Origin: Candidatus Shapirobacteria bacterium
Lineage (GTDB): Bacteria > Patescibacteria > Microgenomatia > UBA12405
DNA: 26,623 nt
Direction of reading: 5' to 3'
NCBI GenBank assembly: GCA_028710865.1
Contig: JAQTUF010000011.1
Coordinates: 1-26,623, forward strand
Positions 1 through 8,197 of this stretch are shown in pieces. Within the stretch, counting starts at the first letter, position 1. Every line of letters begins with the position of its first letter. Made by a program: the position numbers and the translations under genes. A model generated the notes under the pieces. It ran no database searches. It was not told the DNA's origin and saw nothing but the letters and a program-made list of their open reading frames with translations.

Positions 1-1268
1 TGGAGGCGGTTTCATGGGTTTCCGGAAAACCTTATTTGTTTAACGGACTGTTTGTATTGTTGTCTTTGCTTTTGTTTGTTTATTTTTTGAAAACTGAAGA
101 AAAGAAATATTTATATTATTTTTTAGTGGCGGCGTTATTAACTTTTGTAACTGAAAAGACTAGATCGGCAGCGTTGCCCTTGTTGGCTATTTTGTCTTGG
201 GTAGTGATCGATCATAGATTAAAAGAAAAAGTAAGCTTATTGAAGATTTTGTCTATTTTTGGGGTTTTGTTTTTGATTATTGTAATTATTTTGTGGCCGC
301 AATTAATGTTGAGAATTCAAAATGTTAACTCTGGAGTAAATGCTTCGGATAGTATTTTTTATAATCCATTTTTCCAGTATCCAACAGCAATGGCAAAATA
401 TTTACAACTAATTTGGGTGCCGGTTGATTTGACTTTGTATCATACAATGTATGTTATTCCTTCTTGGGTCAATTGGATAATATTATTGATTTATTTGACA
501 ATGGTGGTTTGGTTTTGGTTTAAAGATAAAAAGATGTTTTTTGCCTTAGCTTTTATATTTTTAGCAACAGCTCCGTCGATGGCACCGGTAAAAATAAGTT
601 GGTTGGTGGCAGAGAGATATGTGTTTTTGGGATCGGCCGGTTTTGCTATATTTTTGGCAATGATTCTTGAGAAGATTTCTAAAAAAAGTAAACCTTTATC
701 TATAATTTTATTAGTAATTTTAGTAGCTGTTTATTCGATAAGAGTATTTTTGAGAAATATTGATTGGCAGACGAATCATAAGTTATGGGTGAATACTTGT
801 CAGGTATCCCCAAATAGCCATAATGCCTGGAATAATATTGGTGATGATTATGATAAATTGGGTCAATATGAGAATGCAATAAAAGGTTTTACTCAGTCGA
901 CAGTGGTTAAGGCAAATTATGCTGACGCTTTTCATAATCGGGCTAATATTTTTTATAAGATGGGGAGATTAGATTTAGCTCAGGATAGTTATAGAACGGC
1001 TTTGCATTTTAATCCGGCTTTATATCAGACTTATTTGAGTTTAATTCAAATAGATTTAATGCAAAAGAGATTTGATTTGGCAATGTCTGATTTGGCTATG
1101 TATAAACAGTATGGGCCTAATGATGTACAGACGGCTTATGTGGAGGCAGTGGTAGATGCTGAGTCAGGAAAAATAAAGGAGGCAAAGGAAATTTTGGAAG
1201 CAATACTTAGAGTTGCTCCAGACTATGTTCAAGCGAAAAATCTTTACGAAGCATTAAGAAATAAATAA
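1..1268 (+). CDS. TMTC-like membrane glycosyltransferase with C-terminal TPR repeats (5' partial)
   Basis: The frame is open to the left edge (first whole codon at base 3, encoding EAVSWVSGKPYLFNG), so the TTG at 36 is internal and the N-terminus lies outside the window. At least 421 residues are visible. About eight hydrophobic segments come first, followed by an AERYVFLGSAGF motif typical of TMTC/DUF1736-type proteins and bacterial relatives (usually AERYLYLPSxGF). The sequence IDWQTNH..LW near base 760 then leads into three or four TPR-like helix pairs from about 808 to 1260 (WNNIGDDYDKLGQYENAIKGF-type repeats). In this family a GT-C membrane domain is fused to a TPR domain, and eukaryotic members O-mannosylate proteins. 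The donor is expected to be a polyprenyl-phosphate sugar and the TPR may bind acceptor protein; both are inferences. The 3' end overlaps the convergent GT4 gene by 15 bp. Confidence 0.8.
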   Translation, partial: EAVSWVSGKPYLFNGLFVLLSLLLFVYFLKTEEKKYLYYFLVAALLTFVTEKTRSAALPLLAILSWVVIDHRLKEKVSLLKILSIFGVLFLIIVIILWPQLMLRIQNVNSGVNASDSIFYNPFFQYPTAMAKYLQLIWVPVDLTLYHTMYVIPSWVNWIILLIYLTMVVWFWFKDKKMFFALAFIFLATAPSMAPVKISWLVAERYVFLGSAGFAIFLAMILEKISKKSKPLSIILLVILVAVYSIRVFLRNIDWQTNHKLWVNTCQVSPNSHNAWNNIGDDYDKLGQYENAIKGFTQSTVVKANYADAFHNRANIFYKMGRLDLAQDSYRTALHFNPALYQTYLSLIQIDLMQKRFDLAMSDLAMYKQYGPNDVQTAYVEAVVDAESGKIKEAKEILEAILRVAPDYVQAKNLYEALRNK

Positions 1269-2408
1269 TTTTTGGATTGAGGAATTTTCTATTTTTACGA
1301 TATTTTTCCAAGAATATTTTCCCAGTAATTTTTTACCATTTTGATTGATAAAATTTTTGGATCGAAAAAGTTTAGTCACTTTATGGGCAACAATATTTGG
1401 TTTGTGAAGGGGTGAAAAAAATACTTCATTGTTTTTATATATTTTAGTAAAAGTTGGTAGTTTATAAGTAAAAGCTGGAATTCCACAAGAAACTGCTTCC
1501 ATAAGAGCGATACCAAAACTTTCGCTGGGACTAGTACTGAGGAACCAAAAAGAACGGCTGCTTTTGATAATATTGAATTTTTTGATTCCAGAAGTAATAT
1601 AACCAAGAAATTTTACGTTTTTTTGAAGATTCATTTTTTTAATTTTTTGAATGAATTTATTTTTAGTTGAATTATCCCCTTCTCCCATTATGGCTAAGGT
1701 GAAGTTAGGATATTCTTTTTTAACTTGATTAAGAACTTGAAGCATGTCAAAAATGCCTTTAGTTTCGTTAATTCTACCAATAAAAAGAGCATCAAAATTA
1801 TATTTTCTATTTTTTTTGGCTTTTTTAATTAGATCAATTTCTATACCATTTCCAGTTATAATAATTTTGTTTTTATCGAAACCTTGATTAATGAGATATT
1901 TTTTAAGTTCTGGAGAAATTGTAAAGATTAGATCTGCTTGACGAATTAGAACTAAACTAATTTGGAAGAATATCCAAGAAATAAAACGAATTATTTTGTT
2001 GCCAGGATCAGTGATGGGGACGATATTGTCAAAAACAGTCGTCCAAACTATTTTTTGATTATATTTTTTTAGGAAAAAGGGCATAATAGCTAAATCAAGA
2101 ACTGAAGATGGAGAATAAACTATATCGTATTTATTTTTATATTTAGATATAGCTAATATAGCTTGAATGTTTTTTTTGAGAGAATAAAAAATAAATTTTA
2201 TTTTTGATTCTATTTTAGGAAGTTTTTTAATTTTTGCAGATTCGTTATATCTATATAGATCGATTTTATTGAAATTTATCTGATTAGCTTGGTTGTTAAA
2301 AAAAATGTCAATTTGATGGCTGTGTTTTGATAACTCTTGGAATTTTCTTAACCAAATAGGAATGACTCCACTATTGGTAAGGGTGGCTAGATTAATTAGT
2401 ATTCTCAT
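1254..2408 (-). CDS. GT4-family glycosyltransferase (GT-B fold)
   Basis: This 384-residue protein is predicted to be cytosolic or membrane-associated and to transfer a sugar from a nucleotide-sugar donor. The N-terminal Rossmann domain starts at MRILINLAT. The C-terminal domain has the GT4 hallmarks: FIGRINETKGIFDML (about 209-223), MGEGDN (241-246) and the E-x7-E motif ESFGIALME (296-304) followed by AVSCGIPAF. It is the last gene of the long minus-strand operon. Its ATG lies inside the 3' end of the acyltransferase gene (17-bp overlap) without a clear Shine-Dalgarno sequence, so it probably depends on coupled translation. Its own 3' end overlaps the convergent TPR protein gene by 15 bp, and no hairpin-plus-U-tract terminator is visible there. 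The sugar and acceptor cannot be told from sequence. Confidence 0.88.
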   Translation of the reverse strand: MRILINLATLTNSGVIPIWLRKFQELSKHSHQIDIFFNNQANQINFNKIDLYRYNESAKIKKLPKIESKIKFIFYSLKKNIQAILAISKYKNKYDIVYSPSSVLDLAIMPFFLKKYNQKIVWTTVFDNIVPITDPGNKIIRFISWIFFQISLVLIRQADLIFTISPELKKYLINQGFDKNKIIITGNGIEIDLIKKAKKNRKYNFDALFIGRINETKGIFDMLQVLNQVKKEYPNFTLAIMGEGDNSTKNKFIQKIKKMNLQKNVKFLGYITSGIKKFNIIKSSRSFWFLSTSPSESFGIALMEAVSCGIPAFTYKLPTFTKIYKNNEVFFSPLHKPNIVAHKVTKLFRSKNFINQNGKKLLGKYSWKNIVKIENSSIQKLFIS

Positions 2409-3030
2409 AAAGTTTTTTGAGAAGTTTTTCTAGTTTTGTAAGATAGTTTTTTTGGTTGAAATTAAAGTTTTTTATTTCTTTATTTTTTATTTTTTTATTT
2501 TTGATAAATTTGGCTGGTACTCCGCCATAAATTGTGTAAGGAGGAATATCTTTATTAACTAAAGAATTGGCAGCAATGATAGAACCATTGCCAATTTTTA
2601 CTCCACCGAGAATGGTAACGTTGTAACCAATATAAACATCATCACCGATGGTAATGGGTTTAGTAATATTTACCTTTTCTGGTTCTTTATAATATTTAAA
2701 CGAGAAAGGAGAATTTGTTTCGTTATTAAACTTGTAATTAAAGAAATTTTCGTATTTGTGACGGTGACTGATAGTAGCAAAATTTTGGGCGATTGAGCAG
2801 AATTTTCCGATAGTTATATTAGTTAGTCTGGCGGGTGAATGAAGGTATGAATATTCTCCAATAGAAACATTTGGGCCAAAAACAGTATAGCCGTAAATAG
2901 TGCTTCCTTTATCTATTTTTGGTTGAAAACGAATTTTAGAAATGTAGTATTTTAGAAAAAGCGGAAGTTTAGAAAAGATATGGAAAAGATAGTAATTTGA
3001 TTTATGTTTGATTTCTGTTATTGAGAGCAT
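2392..3030 (-). CDS. Hexapeptide-repeat (left-handed beta-helix) O-acyltransferase
   Basis: The 212-residue protein resembles CatB/NodL/maltose-O-acetyltransferase-type enzymes, which move an acetyl group from acetyl-CoA to a hydroxyl or amine, often on a sugar. Imperfect hexapeptide repeats run from about residue 48 (YTVFGPNVSIGEYSYL, then ITIGKFCSIA) to 160. The ISHRHKYENFF segment (about 87-97) supplies the likely catalytic His. The strongest part is IGDDVYIGYNVTILGGVKIG (128-147), followed by SIIAANSLVNKDIPPYTIYGG and VPAKFIK, which is the classic family ending. Genes flank it with overlaps on both sides (29 bp upstream, 17 bp downstream). Given the neighbours, decoration of the glycan made by this operon is likely. 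The transferred group could be larger than acetyl. Confidence 0.88.
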   Translation of the reverse strand: MLSITEIKHKSNYYLFHIFSKLPLFLKYYISKIRFQPKIDKGSTIYGYTVFGPNVSIGEYSYLHSPARLTNITIGKFCSIAQNFATISHRHKYENFFNYKFNNETNSPFSFKYYKEPEKVNITKPITIGDDVYIGYNVTILGGVKIGNGSIIAANSLVNKDIPPYTIYGGVPAKFIKNKKIKNKEIKNFNFNQKNYLTKLEKLLKKLYENTN

Positions 3031-4522
3031 ATCTTATTTTTAGAGACAAACTATATTTGGCAAAGTATAAAATACTTTTGGCGATTTCGATATAGACAAT
3101 TGCCCGATTATTTAAAAGAATAACTAGAAATTTTATAAAAAGATTTAATATTAAAGGTGGTTTTAAATGAATTAGATACCATTTTTTTTTGAGGATTATT
3201 TGATTTAGATTGTTTGGCAGTATGGGCATGAGCATAAAGTAAAATTGAATATTGCGATAGGCCATGGTGGGATCGAAAGCGTTTTTGCCACCAATGCCAA
3301 CAGAAAGAGAGGTGTTGGTTAAACCGTTTTCTATTTTTTTAATGTCGGTTTTTTTAAGATATTTGTGTTTTAGGGCAATGTTGACTATTTCTGTTTTGGG
3401 AAAGTATTGGAGCCAGTAAGCATTGATGACCGATGGGTGGAGACTGTAATAAAATTCAGCGGCTTCTTGATATTCTTTAATTCCTTCAGTAGGAATATTA
3501 AAAATGTGATCAATAGAAAATTTAAGTCCAGCTTGGTGACAATTTTTAGCAGCTTGATAGATTTGCTGGTTAGTTTCAAATCGATTTAGAATTTTTTTTC
3601 TGATTTCTTCTGAGGCGCTTTGAATACCAAAAAGAAGGAAATAACATCCAGATTTAACTAAAAGTTTGGCGATGTCTGAAGTTAAAAACATTGGGTGAGT
3701 GAGCATGGCATAAGGGAGATTGACTCTTTTTTTATATTCTTTGGTAAATTCTTTGAGCCATTTAAGGTCTTGGACAAAAACATCATCAACAAAAGTAATT
3801 CTTTTAAGACGGTACTTTTTTTTGGCAGCAGCTAATTCATCGACTATATTTTTAGGACTGCGACGGCGAATTCTTGGACCCAGACCAGTGTAAATTTTAT
3901 TAATAACATTATTACCACAGTAAGTGCAATTGAAAGGACAACCACGGCTGGAAATAGTGTAATAATCATTGAAAAAACCAGGGTAAACTTGATAATAAAG
4001 ATCTTTATCGGGAAAAGGTAATTTATTTAGATTTTTAATTAATGGTCGACAAGTATTTTTGATGATTTTTTTGTCTTTTTTAAACCAGATATTTTTTATG
4101 TCGGTTCTAGTAGGATTTTTCAGGAGTTCGTTTAGAGCATGTTCCCCTTCTCCGATACAAATCATATCGACATTTTTTTCTTTGATAACTAAACTTGGGA
4201 CTGAAGTAGGATGAATTCCACCAAAGATTATTGGAGTGTTGGGCAATTTCTTTTTTAGAATTTTGGCTAATTTAAGACATCTTTGATAGTTGATGGTGAA
4301 GATTGAAAAGCCGATAAAATCGGGCTTTTTGTTGATTATTTGTTGAATAACTTCTTTTTGAATATCAAAGACTTTGGCGATTTTGGGTGACTGAACTGCT
4401 TCGGTGGCAAAACTAGTTGGATCGAAAACGAGTTCAACTTGGTGACCTTTTTGTTTAAGAAAGCTAGATAAAAATTCAATAGCTAGGCTTTCAACACCAA
4501 TACCAACAAAAACTATTTTCAT
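3002..4522 (-). CDS. B12-binding-domain radical SAM enzyme (first of two)
   Basis: The 506-residue protein has an N-terminal cobalamin-binding-type Rossmann domain (MKIVFVGIGVESLAIEFL at 1-18, DFIGFSIFT at 68-76, FGGIHPTSVP at 100-109, IGEGEHAL at 123-130). A radical SAM TIM barrel follows, with the canonical C-x3-C-x2-C cluster motif at C195, C199 and C202 (RGCPFNCTYCG). Later barrel motifs include ITFVDDVF and LLFGIQSASEEIRKKI. The DxHxxG cobalamin motif is not evident, as in many members of this class, so cofactor use is inferred from domain order. Relatives include methylases and the HpnJ/BchE group. Inside a glycan operon, C-methylation or another radical modification of a sugar or lipid is plausible, but the substrate is unknown. 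The start lies 2 bp after the carbamoyltransferase stop codon, and the 3' end overlaps the acyltransferase by 29 bp. Confidence 0.87.
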   Translation of the reverse strand: MKIVFVGIGVESLAIEFLSSFLKQKGHQVELVFDPTSFATEAVQSPKIAKVFDIQKEVIQQIINKKPDFIGFSIFTINYQRCLKLAKILKKKLPNTPIIFGGIHPTSVPSLVIKEKNVDMICIGEGEHALNELLKNPTRTDIKNIWFKKDKKIIKNTCRPLIKNLNKLPFPDKDLYYQVYPGFFNDYYTISSRGCPFNCTYCGNNVINKIYTGLGPRIRRRSPKNIVDELAAAKKKYRLKRITFVDDVFVQDLKWLKEFTKEYKKRVNLPYAMLTHPMFLTSDIAKLLVKSGCYFLLFGIQSASEEIRKKILNRFETNQQIYQAAKNCHQAGLKFSIDHIFNIPTEGIKEYQEAAEFYYSLHPSVINAYWLQYFPKTEIVNIALKHKYLKKTDIKKIENGLTNTSLSVGIGGKNAFDPTMAYRNIQFYFMLMPILPNNLNQIILKKKWYLIHLKPPLILNLFIKFLVILLNNRAIVYIEIAKSILYFAKYSLSLKIRYALNNRNQT

Positions 4523-4524
4523 AA

Positions 4525-6192
4525 TTATTTTTTGGGCTTGCCAATTAGAAAACTACCAATAGCAAGATAGTCTAACCCTGTACCGAAAAAAGTTTTTATG
4601 GCTTCTTTGGGAGTACAGACAAGGGGTTGTTCGGAATCATTAAATGAGGTATTTAAAACTGCTGGGATGCCAGTAATTTTGGCAAATTCACTAATCATGG
4701 AGTGGTATAAAGGATTGTCTTCTTTGACCACACTTTGGATACGGGCGGTATTGTCTACATGAATTGTTTGACTTAATTCTTTTTGGCCTTTTTTATTGGT
4801 GTCAAAAGTTAGAATCATGAAAGGGCTAGTATGGTAGTTTTCAAAGTAATCGGCAGCATATTCGTCTAAAAGACTAGGAGCGAATGGTCGCCAATCTTCA
4901 CGATGTTTAACTTCGCGGTTGATTTTATCTTTCATTCCTTTTAGATTGGGATGACCTAGAATACTGCGGTTTCCAAGAGCTCTGGGCCCAATTTCCATTC
5001 TTCCTTGGAACCAAGCAACTATTTTGCCTTTGGAAAGTAATTTAGCTGTTTCTTGGGCAATATTTTTAGTTTTTGTATAAGTTATTTTTGATTCTTTGAG
5101 GATTGTTTCTATTTCATTGTCAGAAAATCCTGGACCCCAATAAGCATGGGTCATTTTGAAGTTAGTTGGTTCTCCAAATTGATTGCTTATTTCCATAGCA
5201 GCTCCAATGGCGGTACCAGCATCTGAAGAAGCTGGTTGAATGAAAATGTCTTTAACAAATGGTTGTTGCCATATTTTAGCGTTCATATCACAATTTAGGG
5301 CAACTCCCCCAGCGAGTGAAAAATTAGAGCATTGATTTTTGGAATAGGCCAATCGGGCTAACGAAATACCGGCTTTTTCAGTAAATCTTTGAGTCATTAG
5401 AGCTAAGTTTTTATGTTTATCGGTAAGTTTTTCATTTCTTTCTCTTCTTGGACCAAAATCATGACGAAGATTTTCTTCCCAATGAGAAAGAAGTTTATAG
5501 TTGTATTTATTTACTTGCCAATATTTTGAATAGGATAGCTTTTTCTTTCCCCAACCAGCTAGCCCCATGGTTCTACCTTCATGGCTGTGAGCTTTGAATC
5601 CAAGAATATCAGTGGAGGTGGCATATACCCAGCCGAGGCTTTGATTGCTGCTGATACTTTTAATTTTTTTAAGTTTTTGTTGATTACCGAAAAAAATTGA
5701 ACCAGAATCCTCTTCTCCTTGACCATCTATGGTAATAATATTTGATTGATTAAAACCAGAACAATAATGAGCACTAGCAGCATGAGTAAGATGATGAGGA
5801 AAAAAGAAAATTTTCATTTTATCTTTACCTTCTGTTCGGAAATTATTAGCCTTTAACCAATCAAAAAGTCTAATAAGGCCGACATAATATTCACTAAAGG
5901 CACCTAATTCTCGAATGCCTCTTTTAAGATTAGCTACTTTCAAATTTTCAGCAAAGGATCGGAGATAGTAATCAATTGGGTGGCGGTAGCCAAAACCAAT
6001 GGCATCGATATCTTGAGGATTGATTTTGGCTTGTCTTAGACAATATTGAATTGATTTTAAGGGAAGAATTCTAGGAGAATGTTTAAGACCATTAAATCTT
6101 TCTTCTTCGACAGCGGCGATTAATTTGCCATCAACAACTAAGGCAGCAGCTGAATTCCATGACATGGGTGCAGTGAGTCCAAGTATTTTCAT
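4525..6192 (-). CDS. NodU/CmcH/TobZ-family O-carbamoyltransferase
   Basis: The 555-residue enzyme is close to full family length and has both domains. The N-terminal Kae1/ASKHA-like domain forms carbamoyl-adenylate from carbamoyl phosphate and ATP. It begins MKILGLTAPMSWNSAAALVV and has EEERFNGLKHS (29-39), the His-rich HHLTHAASAHY (133-143), IDGQGEEDSGS (155-165), EGRTMGLAGWG (205-215), SLAGGVALN (292-300) and PASSDAGTAIGAA (320-332). The C-terminal domain carries GRMEIGPRALGNRSI (397-411) and HREDWRPFAPS (430-440). All expected catalytic stretches appear intact. Family members carbamoylate sugar hydroxyls (Nod factors, tobramycin) or antibiotic side chains, so here it probably decorates a cell-surface sugar. 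It is joined to the upstream GT2 by a TAATG stop/start, which indicates translational coupling. Confidence 0.93.
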   Translation of the reverse strand: MKILGLTAPMSWNSAAALVVDGKLIAAVEEERFNGLKHSPRILPLKSIQYCLRQAKINPQDIDAIGFGYRHPIDYYLRSFAENLKVANLKRGIRELGAFSEYYVGLIRLFDWLKANNFRTEGKDKMKIFFFPHHLTHAASAHYCSGFNQSNIITIDGQGEEDSGSIFFGNQQKLKKIKSISSNQSLGWVYATSTDILGFKAHSHEGRTMGLAGWGKKKLSYSKYWQVNKYNYKLLSHWEENLRHDFGPRRERNEKLTDKHKNLALMTQRFTEKAGISLARLAYSKNQCSNFSLAGGVALNCDMNAKIWQQPFVKDIFIQPASSDAGTAIGAAMEISNQFGEPTNFKMTHAYWGPGFSDNEIETILKESKITYTKTKNIAQETAKLLSKGKIVAWFQGRMEIGPRALGNRSILGHPNLKGMKDKINREVKHREDWRPFAPSLLDEYAADYFENYHTSPFMILTFDTNKKGQKELSQTIHVDNTARIQSVVKEDNPLYHSMISEFAKITGIPAVLNTSFNDSEQPLVCTPKEAIKTFFGTGLDYLAIGSFLIGKPKK

Positions 6193-7193
6193 TAAAGTTT
6201 ATAATTAATTTTTATATCTTTAATTGATTGGGAATAAATTTTGTTTTTGTACCAATCAACCATAGGAATTAATAGTGAAGCTGGAGTGATAATACAGCCA
6301 AGAGAGAAAAACCAAAAACCAAAACTTAATAAATTACTTGGGTTGAATTTGATTAAATACCAGATTTCTCTAAGAAAATATTGGTATTTGGCATAGTTTC
6401 TGAGCTGAACCAAACCAACATAATTTTTGGTAATAAAATCCTTAATTAAATATTTCTGAATCTTTTGATATTTTTTGTCTGAATAAACTGATTTAACCAT
6501 TTCGATCCAACTTAACATGGGAGATTTATTATAAATGGAGGATAGGCTTCGAGTTTGACTACTGGCGATACGAACAGCGATATTGTAGTCTTTTAGGAAA
6601 ACAACTGGATGGTTTTTAAAAATGTCAGCAAAAGGATAAATATGGCAAGGAAAGATATCTGGGTGAAATGGGAGTTTCATGAACTTACGACGATAAGCTA
6701 AGCCGGAAAGTTGATCAAGTGTTTCGAAAACTCTAATTACTTTTTCTGGATTATTAATTATCTTTACAATGGTGTCTTTTTTGGGATTTAATTGTTTTTT
6801 GGCTCGAACAGCAATTTTAATGTCTTTGTCAAACCAGTAGTAGGGTCTAGTAACAGCTCCAATATCAGGATTTAATTTAAAAGCTTTGATGGTATTAGTG
6901 AGGGTGTGTTCGGCCATAATATCATCTTGGCCCATCAAATAAATTATTGGGGCGGTGGCTAACTTTCGGGCAGTTTCAAGATTTTTAGAATAACCTTGAT
7001 TGATTTTATTTTTGTGAATAAAAATTCTTTTATCTTTTATTTTCTTGATAATAGGAATAGTATTATCTTTTGAAGCATCGTCGGAGACGATAATACGAAA
7101 ATTTTTGAAATCTTGAGAAAGAATACTTTCAATAGTGTATTTAATACAAGAAGAACCATTGTAGGTTGGGATAAGAATGTCTATTGTTGCCAT
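6192..7193 (-). CDS. GT2-family glycosyltransferase (GT-A fold) with C-terminal hydrophobic tail
   Basis: The 333-residue protein starts with the GT2 nucleotide-binding strand IDILIPTYNGSSCIKYTI, then VSDDASKDNT. The metal-binding DxD-like site is LMGQDDIMAEH (about residues 91-101). The C-terminal third includes a hydrophobic stretch (LLSFGFWFFSLGCIITPASL) that probably anchors it to the inner face of the membrane. Family members transfer a sugar from a nucleotide donor with inversion; the sugar is not predictable. The ATG at 7193-7191 lies inside the upstream GT2 gene (13-bp overlap). The stop codon overlaps the next start as TAATG. Confidence 0.87.
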   Translation of the reverse strand: MATIDILIPTYNGSSCIKYTIESILSQDFKNFRIIVSDDASKDNTIPIIKKIKDKRIFIHKNKINQGYSKNLETARKLATAPIIYLMGQDDIMAEHTLTNTIKAFKLNPDIGAVTRPYYWFDKDIKIAVRAKKQLNPKKDTIVKIINNPEKVIRVFETLDQLSGLAYRRKFMKLPFHPDIFPCHIYPFADIFKNHPVVFLKDYNIAVRIASSQTRSLSSIYNKSPMLSWIEMVKSVYSDKKYQKIQKYLIKDFITKNYVGLVQLRNYAKYQYFLREIWYLIKFNPSNLLSFGFWFFSLGCIITPASLLIPMVDWYKNKIYSQSIKDIKINYKL

Positions 7194-8197
7194 GAATTTC
7201 GATTAATTGGTTTAAGTAATCCAATTTTAAACTTTAAAGTAATAAATGTGTAGTAAAAAAGAGTAATAAAGCAAAGAATTGGGTGAAGAAACCAGGCAGG
7301 ATCGGGTTTTTTTGTAAATCCTCTAATTGAATCAAAAAGACTAGGAAAGATAAATAAACTATATAATATGAATTTTTTTTGGCCATTCTGATTGACAGGA
7401 GCCCAATTATATTGCCGAAGGTGTTGGTAGGAATAGTAATCAACTAGACGTCTTTTTTGTTTTCGGATAAATTTGTTGATTGAAGACTCACAAAAGGTAT
7501 GGATAATTCCGACTTTTACTTTGGCAAAGAGAATTTCCTTTTTGGTTTGGTTAATAACTTGAGAAATTATATCGATATCAAAAAGATAATCTGACTTTAG
7601 ATTTTTTTTGAGAAAATCTGTTCTAAAAATAGTACCATTGGCTCCAATTGTTGGAATTAGACTTTTTGGTTTTAGTTTTATTTCTAAATATTGACCTTTA
7701 TCAATTTGGTCTATTTTAAGACCAGTCCATTGATTATTGATAAAATTTTTACGGTCGTAGACATCGGTAATAAAAGCGTATGGATCATTGGCTCCAATTA
7801 GGGCTGAATAGCGTTCAATAATGCCTCCAGAAGGGCGGTAAGTGAATTCTATGGGTTCTGATCCAATAATTTTTGAATTAGTTTCTAAAGGTAAAAGCAT
7901 TTTTTTGAGCCAATTTTTATTGGGAATAATATTATCGGAATCGATGAGGCAAATATATTGTCCCTTGGCGTGATTAACACCGACGGCTTTGCCAGCTTCG
8001 GCAGTTTTTAATGGGTTTTTATATATTTTTGAATTATATTTTTTAGCAATTAAAAGAGTTTTATCAGTAGATCCTCCATCAGCAATCAATATTTCGTAAT
8101 TTTTTTGAGGATAGTCTTGTTTAATAATAGACTTAAGACATTTTTCAAGAACTTTTTGAGCGTTGAGAGTAGGTATGACAAAAGTTATTTTAACCAT
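7181..8197 (-). CDS. GT2-family glycosyltransferase (GT-A fold), membrane-associated
   Basis: The 338-residue protein has a clear GT-A N-terminus (ITFVIPTLNAQKVLEKCL, then ILIADGGSTDKTLLIAKKY). The donor/metal site is ICLIDSDNIIP (about residues 82-92). A segment of roughly residues 255-330 contains two hydrophobic stretches (KKFILYSLFIFPSLF and FITLFYYTFITLKF), suggesting membrane anchoring. The protein probably extends a lipid-linked or surface glycan; substrate unknown. The start ATG at 8197-8195 overlaps the end of the upstream radical SAM gene by 8 bp, and no Shine-Dalgarno sequence is visible. Confidence 0.87.
   Translation of the reverse strand: MVKITFVIPTLNAQKVLEKCLKSIIKQDYPQKNYEILIADGGSTDKTLLIAKKYNSKIYKNPLKTAEAGKAVGVNHAKGQYICLIDSDNIIPNKNWLKKMLLPLETNSKIIGSEPIEFTYRPSGGIIERYSALIGANDPYAFITDVYDRKNFINNQWTGLKIDQIDKGQYLEIKLKPKSLIPTIGANGTIFRTDFLKKNLKSDYLFDIDIISQVINQTKKEILFAKVKVGIIHTFCESSINKFIRKQKRRLVDYYSYQHLRQYNWAPVNQNGQKKFILYSLFIFPSLFDSIRGFTKKPDPAWFLHPILCFITLFYYTFITLKFKIGLLKPINRNSWQQ

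Noticed and set aside
1240..1330. Rho-independent terminator between the convergent TPR protein and GT4 genes
   Set aside because: No GC-rich stem followed by a T run is visible; the A/T runs are part of coding sequence on one strand or the other.
1376..1606. Short minus-strand frame inside the terminal GT4 gene; similar ones at 7234-7443, 11819-12031 and 17648-17905
   Set aside because: Each overlaps a well-supported gene in another frame and has no family signal.
3385..3589. Short open frames on both strands inside the first radical SAM gene (3385-3579 minus; 3407-3589 plus)
   Set aside because: They are shadows of the strongly supported 506-residue frame, with low-complexity sequence.
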